Under the pieces are notes generated by a model. That model did not search any database. It was not told the origin of the DNA and saw only the letters and a list, made by a program, of their open reading frames with translations. Both the position numbers and the translations under genes were made by a program. From Seriola aureovittata (taxonomy: Eukaryota; Chordata; Actinopteri; Carangiformes; Carangidae), in assembly GCF_021018895.1 (NCBI RefSeq), contig NC_079364.1, positions 8,368,901-8,432,900 on the forward strand: a stretch of DNA of 64,000 bases, given 5' to 3'. This document shows, piece after piece, positions 1 through 12,900 of this stretch; the stretch's first letter is position 1, and every line of letters starts with the position of its first letter.

Positions 1-1455
1 TTAAGTATTTAAAAATTTTGCAATTATTGTTTGTGTTTTGCGGTGATTGCCAGTTGGTGTTACCACTGTTTTCCTGCTGGTCATTTGTCTTTGTTTGTGA
101 GGTTTGTTCTCTTTGGTTAGTCCGCCCGGCCTCGCCTGTGACGGACCAGTTTTGCTTTTGCTTTTTTTGTTAATTGTTGTGTTAGCTTTGTTTTGCCACT
201 TCTCCCATTCCAACCTGCTTTGGGGGAATAAATCGCTTTAATCCCTAGCAGGACTGAGATCGGATGTGTTTGCTGGTTGTATTCACGTGTGAATTGAAGT
301 GATCTGTGTTTCAGTATTGAGTGTGACAGTTTGGTGAGCAGTAACCTCTGATTTATTCATCACGCATGGTTCTCAATGTTCTTCAGTCAACTTTAGGGAA
401 TTATTGGAGTATATGATTAGCTACCTTTTGGGAACGTGAATAGGGTTTGTGCTGTATGTGTTGTGTTTAATGCAATAAATATTGGCACCTGTATTTATCT
501 AGTGCTGGTGTAGGACTGTTGTACTAAATGCTACATATTCCTTTGAGCCACTTTTAATGAAATTCACTGATGGCCCCAGGAGAGGGAAACATGGTGAAAA
601 CAGAAGTGTATTGGGCATTAACAAGACTAAAATATTACACAGCCATTTGTCATTGCAGTCAACCACTAATATGATGTCTGAATCTAAAAGTGAAGCTGCT
701 CAATTATTCATGTCATTATTTTTCTAAATGCTACAGTAGTCAGTGCAATTATAATTTATTCATTCGAACACTATCCTGAGGCAGTTAAACATCTTATAAT
801 TACTACTCTCTGGCAGAAAATGATTGAGTGTGTAATCTTCCAGAGCCATCTTCACTGTGTCAAAGTGTCCTTCAGAGATGAAAACATCTTTAGGACATTT
901 AAAATTTCTTTCGTTGAGTCCACACAAATAGACTGAGCGAATACATGCTAAATCGACGCTAACAGACAGTAGATACCGCGGATGCTGTCTGCACTATCTT
1001 GTGTTTGAGAGCCGGAGTCAATTGTGTGGGTTTGGGGTGAGAGAGATTGAATGAGGCTGCTGCTGTGATTCCACATCGTGGTGATTTAAAACAGACCAAA
1101 CAGCCTTCATGCAGCTTGCTGACGGTGCAGCAGCAGGAAACTGGCGTCACACAATAGACGGGTTGCGATAAAAACATCTGCGTTCATACACTTCATCTCG
1201 CTACATGGGGGAGAAAGGGGTGCATTGCTCCTGTGGAAGATGAAAAGGGAAAGACTGGGTACCAGTTGATGTGCTAAAGAGGCTTTTAAGACAATTACTA
1301 TACATTTCACAAACGATACTAGTAATTGGTCACATTTTTGTGAAGAGATGCGCAGTCTAAATACCAGGTGTAAAGCTAAAATTACAATTAAAGTTTGACA
1401 TGTAGAGTTAGATGATGAGATGGACACAAATCACATGACTGCACAGTCGGTTAAT

Positions 1456-1620
1456 GGTTAGCGTAGCTTCGCATAAAGACTAGCAATAGGGGGAAACATC
1501 TAGCCTGCCTTTATCTTAAGGTAAAAAAATCCACCTACCAGCATCCCTATAGCTCTCTAATTACCATGTTATATCTTGTTTGTTTAGTCTTACTTCAGGA
1601 AGTCACAGCCACAAAATAAT
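1456..1620 (+). repeat. Dispersed teleost repeat, fragment 1
   Basis: Contains GCATAAAGACTAGCAATAGG, AAAATCCACCTACCAGCA and TTATATCTTGTTTGTTTA, hallmarks of a repeat I know as common in percomorph genomes. Related pieces are at 20650-20985 and 57660-58080. I cannot name the family with certainty. Confidence 0.6.
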
Positions 1621-3925
1621 CTGCCTCTCTCGCCCAGTGTATGATCAGATAAACTCCAGTATCTTGTGACCACAAACATGATGAGTACGTACAGAAAATA
1701 GATGTTTTTTTTGTTGTTTAAAATGTTGAAATATGTAGTTGTGCAGCACGCAAACTGCTCTACAATTATAGTAGTTAAATGTGCAGGGAAAATTCTTACC
1801 AGTTTCAGCCAAATGTTGGTTGTTAAAATCTGATTCTTCTCATCCTGTTAGAAAAACATGATATTCATTACTATTATTATTCTGTTTAATAAATTTCACA
1901 CATATCTAATAATATTATTTCATTTCACGAAGGAGGAATCATGGTATTAAAAAAATGTAAACGTCCACAACAGCTTCACCTCTCACGACTGAGGTGGTGA
2001 CAAGCACCAAGACAAGCAAATGTAAAAACCGTATATAAACGATGATACTCAAGGAGCTTGTTCTATGTCCCACGTTTCTCGTAGCTGTGAACGCAGAAGA
2101 TAATGACAATCCCTGTAGTAACTGATGATTACAATCTACACAAGAGCGACTTATCATAACACGGCTTTCTGCAGTGCACGCAGTATGCATGCAGGTACTG
2201 TATGTGTGGAGAGCCATCATTTACATACCACATCAATGATCTGCATGAGGCTGAGGCCAAAGTCAACAGTGAGCTTGTTAGAGTCATCGGAGACTGGTCT
2301 CACCAGTGGGTTGTAGCCACTCATCAGCTCTTTATACAGTCTGTGCTGGTAAACCCCTTGAAGAGAAACTGCAGCGTACAGAAAAACTTGGATAGTAAAT
2401 ATACTTTCATAATTACTTGAGGAAAAAAAAGAAGAGAAAGACAGACACTGTTGGTCACATCAAATGCCAATTCTTTTTCAGTTTCATTGCCAAAACTTCC
2501 ATTTATACAGCCATCCTGCAGCGGTTGTCTGTCTTATATAACTGATACGGTTTCTTTTGCAAGTAAGAGCAAAAGCATTTTGTTTGGAATAAACGGATAA
2601 AGAGTAAATTACTGTGCAGTGACGACCACAAGTGAACAGACACTGACAGGAATGATGCTCTACATTCACCAACAGAAAACCTAAAGAGGAGGAAGTCACA
2701 GTACTGCACTTTTTGTAATCAAGTGTTATTTTTTTGGCATTTATTGGACAGACAAATTGAACAAACTTGATGTCTGTCTGTTGTTTGCAGCTGAGCAGGT
2801 AAGTGTACAATGTATTTCTACAGCTACAGAAGAAAGCAGTGAGAGGGATTCAAAACAGTAAAGTTACAGGACAGGAAACCAAAACAATGAGCTGAAAGCT
2901 GCTAAAGCGCCCTGTAAATCTGAGAGGAACTTAAATTCTGAAGAGCTGTGTGATAATTTGCTGCAAGTTCATCACTACGAGCAACACCTTTCACATAAGT
3001 AGTTGTGATCTCTTGTCAATAAAAAAAAGACAATGGTTATAGCCGCTTTAAGTTCAAAGATGAAACTGAGCCATATTTCCCTCTCATCCTATCTCCTACA
3101 TCATCCAGTCGTCGCCTGAGTTTCAGTTCTCAAAAATAATCTTGCTTTTTCCTCATTCTTGCGGGTTTCACCGTACATCAGGTGACTCCTTGCTGGGGCA
3201 CTTCTAGACGTCTTCCTGCAGAGATCTGCTGCGACTGTAAGGTCAGACTCTGCACCAAAATAATTTTGCATCTCATTTAAAGGTTGGCATCCAAATACAA
3301 TACCTGGACTCGATTCATCTCACTGTGCAATCTCAAATCAGACCTGTCCTTCATTTTAACACACTCTCATCTCCCCTTGAGTTATGGAGCGTTTTTGGCA
3401 GCATCTCTTCACTTCACTAATGGCCGTGGCCCAATTATCCCAAACCACCTATGAGAAGCAACATTATCCCAATGATTTGGCTCGAAGCTTGTTGTTTATA
3501 GGCATCGCCCTATTCCTCTGCTCTCTCTGTCACCTCCACTTCTTTCATAAAAAAGCCAGAAAGATTAGCTGAAAGCATATCTTTGTCCACGGCCCAATCC
3601 CATGTGGACGTCCCCATCCCCCCATTCCCAACCCCACCATAATCAAATTTCACTGTGAGGCTCAACAAGAGGACATCAGTGTGAGTAACTGTCCTGGGAT
3701 GTTTCTGCAGTACTTCTCAGCACATTGGACCACTCGAGGGACGTTTCTGATATGTTGCCAACATGTTGCTGACAGCCGTAAAACGGAGAAGAAAAGCCTT
3801 TCTACCTCTTAATCAAATTTAACAGCCATAATAATGTCAGACAGATGGACAAGGGCTTTAAGTAGCCCATAAATTTGCTCCGACCTTAGATGTGCATGTA
3901 TGTGCACACAATATTACAACTTCCG

Positions 3926-4244
3926 TCCATCTGCCTCTTCATACATCACTCTCGGGGGAAGCCTCAATTAACAAGTGCCTGTAACAAGTGCCTGAGATTT
4001 TAGAATTAGCATAGTTTGCATGCGTCTATAGCACAGGAAGCAGCTGGGTTTGTAATGTTAATACAAATAGAAACATGTGTTGTAACATAGTGTGAAAGGC
4101 ACAAGGAGAACATTGACACTTTGGTTGTAACATAAAAACCTTTGTTCAGTTACCCAATTCAGTCATGGGTCTTTGAATGAAGAACTTGGCATGACCTTTT
4201 TGGTGCTTTCTGGAGCTGTCTCTCTTTCTGTTTGTGTCAATCTA

Positions 4245-4327
<83 letters not shown>
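3926..4327 (+). repeat. Local duplication, copy 1 (ends in a CA array)
   Basis: Shares GTCCATCTGCCTC, CTCAATTAACAAGTG, GCACAGGAAGCAGCTGGG and CATAGTGTGAAA, in order, with 4753-5247, and both copies end in a long CA array. Here the array (4246-4327) has about 41 units. Confidence 0.75.
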
Positions 4328-4330
<3 letters not shown>

Positions 4331-4752
4331 CATACGCCCCCTATTAATTGACATGCTGTGATCTGACTGACTAATTTGTCTAATTTTGAGTCCATTTGCC
4401 GTGTAACTATCTTCACTTGCATTTACAAAAACTGTCTACACTTCAAGCTAATGATGAAAAACCTCACACAGCATCAGTAAAAGCTGCAAGACATCGCAAT
4501 GCTGGCAGACAAATCAGTCAAACACTACACGCAACACCATGAAAACTATGATGTAATATGTATTGTAGTCATTGTAGGTCTGAACTAATCACACAGACTG
4601 AAGTACTTGAAAGATCTTATTATTAGAATTTCTGATTAAACCAGAGCAGAAAACAAAGCCACATAACATTACCCTGCAAAACAAACTCAGAATACATTGC
4701 TGTTGTCTCCGATGGCCAATCCACCCTTGCATAATAAGCAGCTTTAAAGTTG

Positions 4753-5186
4753 TCCATCTGCCTCTCGGCTTCACTCTCGGGGGCAGCCTCAATTAACAAG
4801 TGACTATAAAGTGAAGGCTGAAGAGCCTGAGTCAGTGATTACCATTACATTTGCTGCCTCAATCAAAATATTAAAAATTCAGAGCGGATTTGAATAAAAC
4901 TGATGAGACACAGCATGTCTTGAAGATTTCATGAACTAATTACCATTTACGGATCAGACTTTTTAGAATTTGCATGGTTTGCATGCATCTAGCACAGGAA
5001 GCAGCTGGGAATGTGATTTGTACACAGCAGGGGAAATATGTGTTGCCACATAGTGTGAAAAGCACGAGGAGAACAGGGTTACTCTGCTTACAACATAAAA
5101 AAATACCTTTTTTCAGTTTTCTAATGCAGTGAGTGTCTTTCAATGAAAAACTAAGCATGGCACTGCTGGTGCTTTCAAACTGTTTG

Positions 5187-5247
<61 letters not shown>
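4753..5247 (+). repeat. Local duplication, copy 2 (ends in a CA array)
   Basis: Diverged partner of 3926-4327 at an offset of about 830 bp. It has roughly 130 to 150 bp more in its first third. The CA array spans about 5191-5247. Confidence 0.75.
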
Positions 5248-5248
<1 letters not shown>

Positions 5249-5400
5249 ACTTGTACCTCTATCTCTGCCATCACAAGGGTTATTACAACCCTTTTCTGAA
5301 CCCTAACAGAAACCTCATTCTACCCGCTACAACTCTAAAACCCAGTCTAAACCCTCTAACAGTCCCGAAAACTTTTTACCAGTCCTCACAATGCAGCATT
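5247..5400 (+). repeat. CA-linked dispersed repeat with CCCTAAC/CTCTAA words
   Basis: Right after the CA array comes CTTGTACCTCTATCTCTGCC, then Thr/Asn-type words such as TGAACCCTAACAG and AACCCAGTCTAAACCCTC, ending CCAGTCCTCACAATG. This order is familiar from a fish repeat that follows CA arrays. Confidence 0.5.
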
Positions 5401-5878
5401 TACATTATAATTACAACATAATGCCACTCTCACCACCTGCAAGTTTGGGTCTTTACTCACCAAAAAAAAAAAAAAGGCAGGAAAGCAAGATAGCTGTACC
5501 TTTACAACAAATGGAAAGTCTTGTCAATTACTTTTCTACAGACATAACCCACATCATTCTTTCCTTTTTAAATACAAAGCTGTGATGAAAATATTTAAAT
5601 TTCTATAACTTAATATTTAGCATACATTTAGCCTTCTATTGAAGTCACTGGTGATTAAGAATAGCATTACAAAACCCCCCAAAACACTAGATTCCTGTGT
5701 GAGTTAATTGACGATTAAAGCGCGTGCTGACCGCCTACCTTCCACCGTGCACGCGGTGACTGCAACGAAAAGTAAAACGTGTAGAAAGTCCATGTTGAAC
5801 CGAGCACGAAGAGAAGGCAGAGATGCTCTTCAGTTTATTGCTGGACGTAGACGGAGTGCGGGAATAATAGTACTGTCC

Positions 5879-5911
5879 GTGTGTGTGCGCGTGTGTGAGC
5901 GCGTGTATGTT

Positions 5912-5959
<48 letters not shown>

Positions 5960-5966
5960 TGTGTTT
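5879..5966 (+). repeat. Imperfect GT microsatellite
   Basis: GT repeats with GC and TTTG interruptions; the purest part is about 5917-5955. Confidence 0.9.
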
Positions 5967-7104
5967 ATGTTTAATAACTCCTCCTCCTCTGCTGTTTGCT
6001 CGACAGTGAGTAACAGAATCAAAACTCTCTCACTGATTGACTATGAACCTAAAGCTATAAAAACGTTAATTTCTTTTTTGTACACATAAATGAATACGAC
6101 CCCTGTAGCCTTTATATTCTCATAAAAATTGAGGGTGCATCAGTCTTTTTGACAAAACGGATTCTCTAAGAATCCAAATATTCACTTTTCAATTGAATGT
6201 CGTTTTTCATAATTAGTTTAAAGACATTATAAGGGATTGCACAGGGAAAAAGATGTCCAGCATCACACTGTGCTACTATAAATTCACTTTATCAAAAGAA
6301 GGTGACATCTGCTGGTTGCTGATAAAATTACAACTACTTAAATGCAGTTAATGCATGGAGTCTTTTTTTTTCCGTACTGTTTATCAGACTAATTTCACAA
6401 GCACTGCATATGCTTTTGATGTGTGCACATACTCTACTGCTTCCTATCCTATCTACTAAATAGTCAGCCGCTCTGACTGTTCTGTGGTTCAACCTGTTGG
6501 AGGTCATTTTTTGTGGCAGTGAAAGATTCTCATGCACAAACCAGAAACACGAGAGTTTTGCACATTTAAAGTACTGTTTATAAGTTTAATTTATACTTTT
6601 AAAATATTGACATGTAACACTAAGGCTTTCTATTTTCACTCTGCATTGACTGTGACTAACAGGAAGCTGTGAGCTAATGAATATATAACATGAAAGAGCA
6701 CATTAAGCTCTCCATGAGATGAGTTACAGTCAGTTGTGGGAAAAAGCGGTTAGGAAACAGACATGTAGAGTTGACAGGGAACATCTTTTTGAGAAAGTGG
6801 TTCCATTGAAAACAGAATGAGGTCTGTGCATTATCCAGAGGAACTATGCCTTTTTCACATACTATAAATATTTAGGGTCACTGTCCACTCACACAGGTGT
6901 TTTCACTTATTTTGTGTGATTAGACCTCAGGACTATGTGTGTGCAAACTGCTTTATTTACATAGTTATTGTTACATTCAGTTGTGTGACCTCATGTAATT
7001 CACAGCATAGCACTGCCCAGAGGAGATGTCTAATCAGCTGGAGTAAGTGAAAACACCTGTGTTTGGCATGCAGGTCTTGTTACAGTCTCACCTTCAAATA
7101 ACTG

Positions 7105-7332
7105 AACTGAATCAGCAGGGTGCCCAAACTTCTGTACATGCCACAATTATTATCATTATTATTATTATTATTTGCTTTTTTAGAGCTCAAAATAACAGTG
7201 CGTTAATTTTTTTTAAAAACACTTGGCTTTAAATGTCTCTTTGCTGGATAAGTTGTAATTCAATTAACTATAGAAGTCAACAAAATATGCAATTTTCCCA
7301 TGATGCCCAGACATTTGAGTACAACTGTAAAC
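7105..7332 (+). repeat. Possible Tc1-like element remnant
   Basis: The left side has CAGGGTGCCCAAACTTCTG and the right side TGCCCAGACATTTGAGTACA then ACTGTA, resembling ends of small Tc1-type elements in fish. The two sides are not a clear inverted pair, so the assignment is weak. Confidence 0.3.
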
Positions 7333-7551
7333 ACTAATTGGATTAATCCCTTAAAATATGCTTTTAAAATATATCAGTCCATTACCTGATTATTATTAAG
7401 ATGTGGAAAAACTCAATAATGATTTCAACACAATCCTCCGCTTTACATAACTTAATGGTAAGGAAAAGTTCTAACAATATTTTTTTGTGCCTACAAAACA
7501 GAACTCGGGGTTAAGGTAACCCGAAACACTTGTAGCTCCTCTGCCGAAGTT

Positions 7552-7602
7552 TGATTGGTGGATTAGGCGAACGGGCGGGAACATGGCGGCAAGTAGGAAG
7601 TG
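7552..7602 (+). promoter_or_regulatory. cln6: CLN6 core promoter cluster (NF-Y, Sp1, YY1, ETS-type motifs)
   Basis: Within 50 bp lie an inverted CCAAT box (ATTGG, 7554-7558), a GC box (GGGCGGG, 7573-7579), a YY1-type motif (AACATGGCGGC, 7580-7590) and an ETS-type GGAAGTG (7596-7602). This is the usual arrangement at a TATA-less housekeeping start site, and YY1 motifs of this form commonly lie just downstream of the start. It fits the ubiquitous expression of CLN6 and supports exon 1 being close by. Factor binding is inferred from motifs only. Confidence 0.6.
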
Positions 7603-7644
7603 AAGATGAGTTTTGACAGAAAGATGTTTAACTGCTGTAGCTAG
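7583..7644 (+). other. Two short upstream ORFs in the CLN6 leader
   Basis: An ATG at 7583, inside the YY1-type motif, opens six codons ending TGA at 7603. A second at 7606 opens twelve codons ending TAG at 7644. Both end before the CLN6 ATG at 7780. If the transcript starts upstream of them, they could lower CLN6 translation. Confidence 0.4.
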
Positions 7645-7696
7645 TTGAATCCCGTTAACTTTCCATCGTTTAAACCTCGGGGCGGTCAGGGAGTAC

Positions 7697-7767
7697 CGTT
7701 AGCTAGACGAACGTTAGCTAGACGAACGTTAGCTGGACGAACGTTAGCTGTACGAACGTTAGCTAAC
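7697..7767 (+). repeat. 15-bp minisatellite in the CLN6 leader (about 4.5 copies)
   Basis: Four full copies plus a partial copy of the unit ACGTTAGCTAGACGA, with one or two substitutions in later copies. The unit is a multiple of three and lies in a frame open from the stop at 7642 to the CLN6 ATG, reading as repeats of Leu-Ala-Arg/Gly/Val-Arg-Thr. Confidence 0.85.
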
Positions 7768-7779
7768 ACGGAGCCGATA

Positions 7780-7835
7780 ATGCATTCTGTACGGAAACGT
7801 CGAAGCAACGCTTCACACAGGACACAACAAATTAG
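7780..7835 (+). CDS. cln6: CLN6 exon 1 (start codon, basic N-terminus)
   Basis: The first ATG of the long frame encodes a basic cytosolic tail beginning MHSVRKRR, in keeping with the arginine-rich CLN6 N-terminus. Eighteen codons plus two bases end at AG before a GTTTGT donor. The exon lies about 190 bp downstream of promoter motifs (NF-Y, Sp1, YY1 and ETS type). This exon is poorly conserved in the family, so it is placed by context, phase and donor and not by strong similarity. Confidence 0.6.
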
Positions 7836-9843
7836 GTTTGTGCGTTTAACACTGACACCTTTAAAGACACTGGTTTTGTTGTCAATGGAGGAAAACAGAG
7901 TCGGTTCATTGACTAGAGAAAGAGCTGCATGTGGAAAAAAAAAATGCTCTGCAACATCTTTTAGCTTCGCCATGACTACATTATGTGTCCAGAAACGAAA
8001 ACTAGAGGCGGCGAGGCTTTAGACAAAGTACTTTGTTGGAGTCTCAACTTCTACACCCACGTCATTGTATTTGTTATCAAGTCTCGTAGGTGTCTCTGAT
8101 TTGTAAACGGTCTGACTGCCAAAACACTCCAGCGGTAGCATGTGACAGATATAAATAGATGAGATGCTTGTGGAGGTCCGTGTTACCTTCCTCCTGTCTT
8201 CAGGCTTCCTGAGCTGCTACCAACTTGGCTCATGTTATCACACGACTGGACCAAACAGTGTTGGATGACAGGGGGCGTAAGTGGAGGCATATTAATTCAT
8301 AATGATGATAAAAAAAATTCTTAATTTGTTCAACCAACAGCCCAAAATCAGTTTTACTTAATTTAGTTTTTTATAATATACACGGTGGTCAAAAGTTTTA
8401 GTACATTTTTCCATTTGCTGTCAATATATGTAGTTTAATATCGCAGTGTACTCTGAAATTAAAGTATAGAACTGGAGATTATAAAAGTCTATTCATTAAC
8501 ATCTTAATAACATAACTACAGACTTGGTGGATTATTGTAGAGGCCTTTATTGATGATTTAATAACATTTATAGGTGCTAACTTTTGCAAATTGTACAAAC
8601 CCATTACCCTCTAATAGCTTGCTAAGATTTATAGCTGCATGTAAGATGACTTATTAAAAAATGACATTTATAACTGCAGACTTGTTGGGTTGGAGGGGTC
8701 TCTCTAACAAATTTAAGTGCAAGCAAAGTGTCAAGCAGGAGGAGGATTTTCAACAACCTGGCAACACAAAATATGTTTTTATTTATGGCTTATAACTAGT
8801 CCGTAAAGCATCAGTGAGAAAATTATTAACCACTACAAAAATACATTAATTACATCTTATAAGGTCTTTGCGGTCTTTATTTTTTGTGTCTTTATTAAAA
8901 CACATGGATCTGACAAAATTGTGGATGTACAGTAACTAAACACTAAATTGTTTATTCAATAGTGAGCTGTGAATTGAGATTTCAAACACAGACTAATGAT
9001 CATTTTGTGTCATCCCTGACAGGTGTACAGCCACTCAATGATAATTTTCTCATCTATAAAATGTGGCACATTGCATTGTGGGAAAGCAGAAAAGTACATG
9101 TACATGCAAGACATTATTTTTTCCTACCATTGTGGAATTTGTTTGGGAATTATATAATGGATACATTTACATGCTCAGAGCTCGGGCTCTCAAATAAAAT
9201 GGCAAAGGCGAAATGAAGTGCACAAATGGGGAATGATTTCGGACACAGCCAGTGTCACTTAAACTGTAACTGCTGTGGAGTTCTGTCAGTGGCAGTCGCA
9301 ATAGCAACAGAAAGTTTAGCTGGAACCAGCTGCTGATGGCAGAACGGTCCTGCTCTTATAGTTCTTGCACTTGAGTTTTGCAAAAAAAATCTGTGAGGCC
9401 TTAAATAATGCTGTCTGGATATTTGAATGACAAGAAAGGGTTTTCGGCAGGAGGTTGGAGGAGTTTGACAGCTCTATTAGTAGTCCATATATGTTCTTCT
9501 GGTGTTGACAAACAGCCTATGTTCCGTGTGCATGACCTGGCAGGCAGGGCTGAAGTACCCTCAGTGTATTCATCCACAGTCATCCTCATAGTGACTGTGT
9601 TCAGTGGGCAAGAAGAAATTGCTCAGCTGCACACAAGGAACAATAACTTGAATAGGACAGAAGCAAATCCACAGCTGCTAGTGCAATCATTATTTGACAG
9701 TGATTTAGCAGAATGCAGACACCATTTTAATTAATACACAGTGATTTAACCATTAACTTAAAAGTGTATGAAGGGTTTTTTCACACTATATTCTATATTG
9801 TGCAAGTTTCCCCTTTCCATCTTTTACATATTTACCATATACA

Positions 9844-9913
<70 letters not shown>

Positions 9914-12900
9914 GTATATACACAGTATATATTTATGGTTTTACTATATTTCTTTACCATATATACATATATATATGTACATGTATGTATATACTGTATA
10001 TGCACACACATTTCATTTTCATTATATTGTATTACATGCCATCTTTGTAAACACATAACTATTGCTAAGCCAAGGCCTTTGCTACATTCTATGTGAAGGC
10101 CATGGCTTAGTCCTCTTAAAGTAGATGAATAAAAAGCATTAAGAGCAACTGTGTGCTTTAGCCTGACTTTACTGCAATAGTGAACATCATAGTAAACCTT
10201 GTTTTACTACAGTATTCCTAACATGTCTGTTAAATGCTCCATCTCTGTGCCTTGTAAGGGTAGCTTCATTCCAATGACTTACAGCCACTGTAAATGTGTG
10301 TTGACAGCACTCCCAGTGGTTTGAAGGAAAATGTACTACAGAAGAAAAGACAGTGGTTCCACTTTGACCTGTGGTTCTGTCTGACTCTGCAGAACTGGGT
10401 ACTGGACTTCGGAAGGCCTATTGTCATGGTAAGGATCCTTAGTGCACATTTCACTTGATCTGTCCCTCATGCAGTTTTAAATAGCACAAAGAAAAAGGTG
10501 AAATCGATGATTACACCCCATTACGTGGAACAATGAGCATCAATAGTTTAGTTAAGTGGACACAGGGTGTGTAGCTGGAGGGCATCACTAATGCTAATTA
10601 GATTGGAATTAATACCATTTTCTTGGTATCATATGCATTAGATCATCCTTCCTCTGGAATGGTTTCCCCTGAACAAGCCCAGTGCTGGAGACTATTTCCA
10701 CATGGCCTACAACGTCATAACACCATTCCTAATGCTCAAGGTAAGTCTTAAGAAAACAAAATACTTTGGTGATTACAAAAGAGATGCAAGGAATATTCAG
10801 GAAGATAATAAAGCTACTAATTCATTCAGTACATCCCAACAATGGCCTTATGTAATCATGCAATTTTATTTTATTTTGGTTTTGGTTTATGATTGGTTAG
10901 GTTGCTCACAACCACAAACACCTGAGGTTTGATTGCTGAATGTCCGTAGTCCACCTCATCACAGCACTGACAAGATCTGCATAACACAGAGAAGTGGGTA
11001 GAAATCAGGACAAAACATCTGAAGTAAAGCAAGTTAGCTGATAGCTGAATGTTTAGGGCACATACCACATGGGCTCATATGCCCTGAGAAGTGAGTCCCC
11101 GGTTTGATTGTCAGCGGGCTGGACCATTTTCTGCACGTCATTCTCCTACACTCTCCCTGAATTTCCTGTCTGACTTTACTGGTTCTATAAAAGAAAGGCA
11201 TAAAATGACCAAAAAAGAAACGTTTGGAGAAAAAAAAGAAAGAAGAGGATTGTGATGGATTGTAGATTTATAGCAGGGCTGTGTTTGGAATAAAGGCAGA
11301 AATAGGCAGCTAGCATTAATAATGCTACCTACAGAAAATCAGACTTCCAGCAAAACAAATCAAGGAAAAAGACGTCACATTATCATCACATCACATTGAA
11401 ACCCCCTTGACTTCTAGGAAATGGAGCAGTTGATACTAATTTCTAAAGATGTAACCAAAATCATTAAAAAGCATCAATGGATTATTTTTTTAAGACACAG
11501 TTGCTATTATATACTGTATATAGAATATGTGTTTGCTGCTCCATTCAGCTGATCGAGCGCAGTCCCAGTGCCCTGCCTCGCTCAACGGTCTACCTCAGCA
11601 TCATCACTTTTGTCATGGGAGCCAGCATCCACCTGGTGGGAGACTCCATCAACCACCGGCTCATCCTGAGTGGCTACCAGCTCCACCTGTCAGTCAGAGA
11701 GAACCCCATCATCAAAGACCTGAAACCTGCTTCACTGGTAAGACTCCATTTTGTTTTGTTTCTCATGTCAGGTGTCAGTAGTGATAGAAGTACTGGCACC
11801 TATATAAATTCTACAGACGTTTATCACCTCAAATGTCAAACAACAAAAACGTCTTTGTGTTGCTTGTCATGACTCCAAAGACTGTTCAGTGACTTTAAAA
11901 AAAGTGAACTTTCCTAGTTAGCGTGTGACACAAACTGACGACACATCACACAAAACATGTCTGTCTAGTTTGATCCAGCAGAATTTATCCTGCTGTGTGG
12001 AGTGAAGCCTATTTTTCTCTCTGCTAATCCATTGTTATCACATCTTTTGACAGAGATGTGGTTGTCAATGAGCTACTGTAGGCTGACGTATGGCAAAGCA
12101 GGGGCAGGATAAAAGCAGGACTATTACAAGTATATAGGTTAGCTAATGATTTGGCTTGATTTGACCCCAAGCTCTGGAGGTTAATGTCTTGTTGTCTTGT
12201 TTCTACTGCTTCCTGACCAGTGGAGCAACCATTAGTGACTCTGTGTACATGAGCAAAAGCAAAGCCTTTAGTGAGAAAAACACAATTACACAATTACCCG
12301 ATTACTCTAAAATAAGCATTTACATTTAGTTGTTAAAAAAATCTGATTTCTCCCTCACTCCTTACCATAGCTTTGGACCAAGACTGTTGTATTTTAAGTG
12401 TGTTAAAACTCGGTTTATCCTGCCGTGAAAAACTGAATTATTTAGACTTATTTCACTAACAGGTTAGTTTTAGTTAGAGTTTGTATTTCATTGTTTTTGA
12501 TACAAGGATGCACAGTTACCTGAAATTATCTCTTCCTCCCACCACACAGCTGCTGCTTATCTTTGTGCAGTGTCTTTATTATGGAACTACACAAAACCCC
12601 TGTTAGAAACTGAGTTATGACGAAACTGTACCAGACCAAGAAATCAGGTTCCTCCAGCAGGTATCGTTCTGTGTATCAGCTGGATCTCTATTAATACCAG
12701 AAGAGGATTTGAAATTTCTGATTTCCATGATGTTTCAGAATCATTATACTGTAAACCCATAGGCACCATCACAACAGGTATGTAGGGTCATTATTATATG
12801 TCCCTTCAGTCTGTGGTCATCACTTTATATGTCATTGGTTGACTTATAGCATACATGTCTGTTAGTTCAGGTCAAGGAATAGTAAGCATCTATCATGCCC

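Larger units (their letters stand above)
1..7551. other. Gene-free stretch upstream of CLN6
   Basis: No exon I can support on either strand. It holds dispersed repeats (1456-1620, 5247-5400, 7105-7332), a diverged duplication at 3926-4327 and 4753-5247, and CA/GT arrays. Short open frames here show no family motif. An AATAAA with a GT-rich surround near 226-231 could belong to a transcript or repeat entering from the left edge. Confidence 0.6.

Noticed and set aside
1..213. 70-codon minus-strand Lys/Thr-rich frame at the left edge
   Set aside because: The plus strand is T/G-rich with an AATAAA just after it, more like a 3' UTR or a repeat end. No protein motif.
3384..3572. 62-codon plus-strand frame with a hydrophobic stretch
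   Set aside because: No recognisable family, no splice context and no neighbouring exons. The length is expected by chance.
4163..4422. Frames of Cys-Val or Thr-His repeats
   Set aside because: Artefacts of the CA/GT array; the same holds at 5708-6089, 9764-10096 and 61541-61774.
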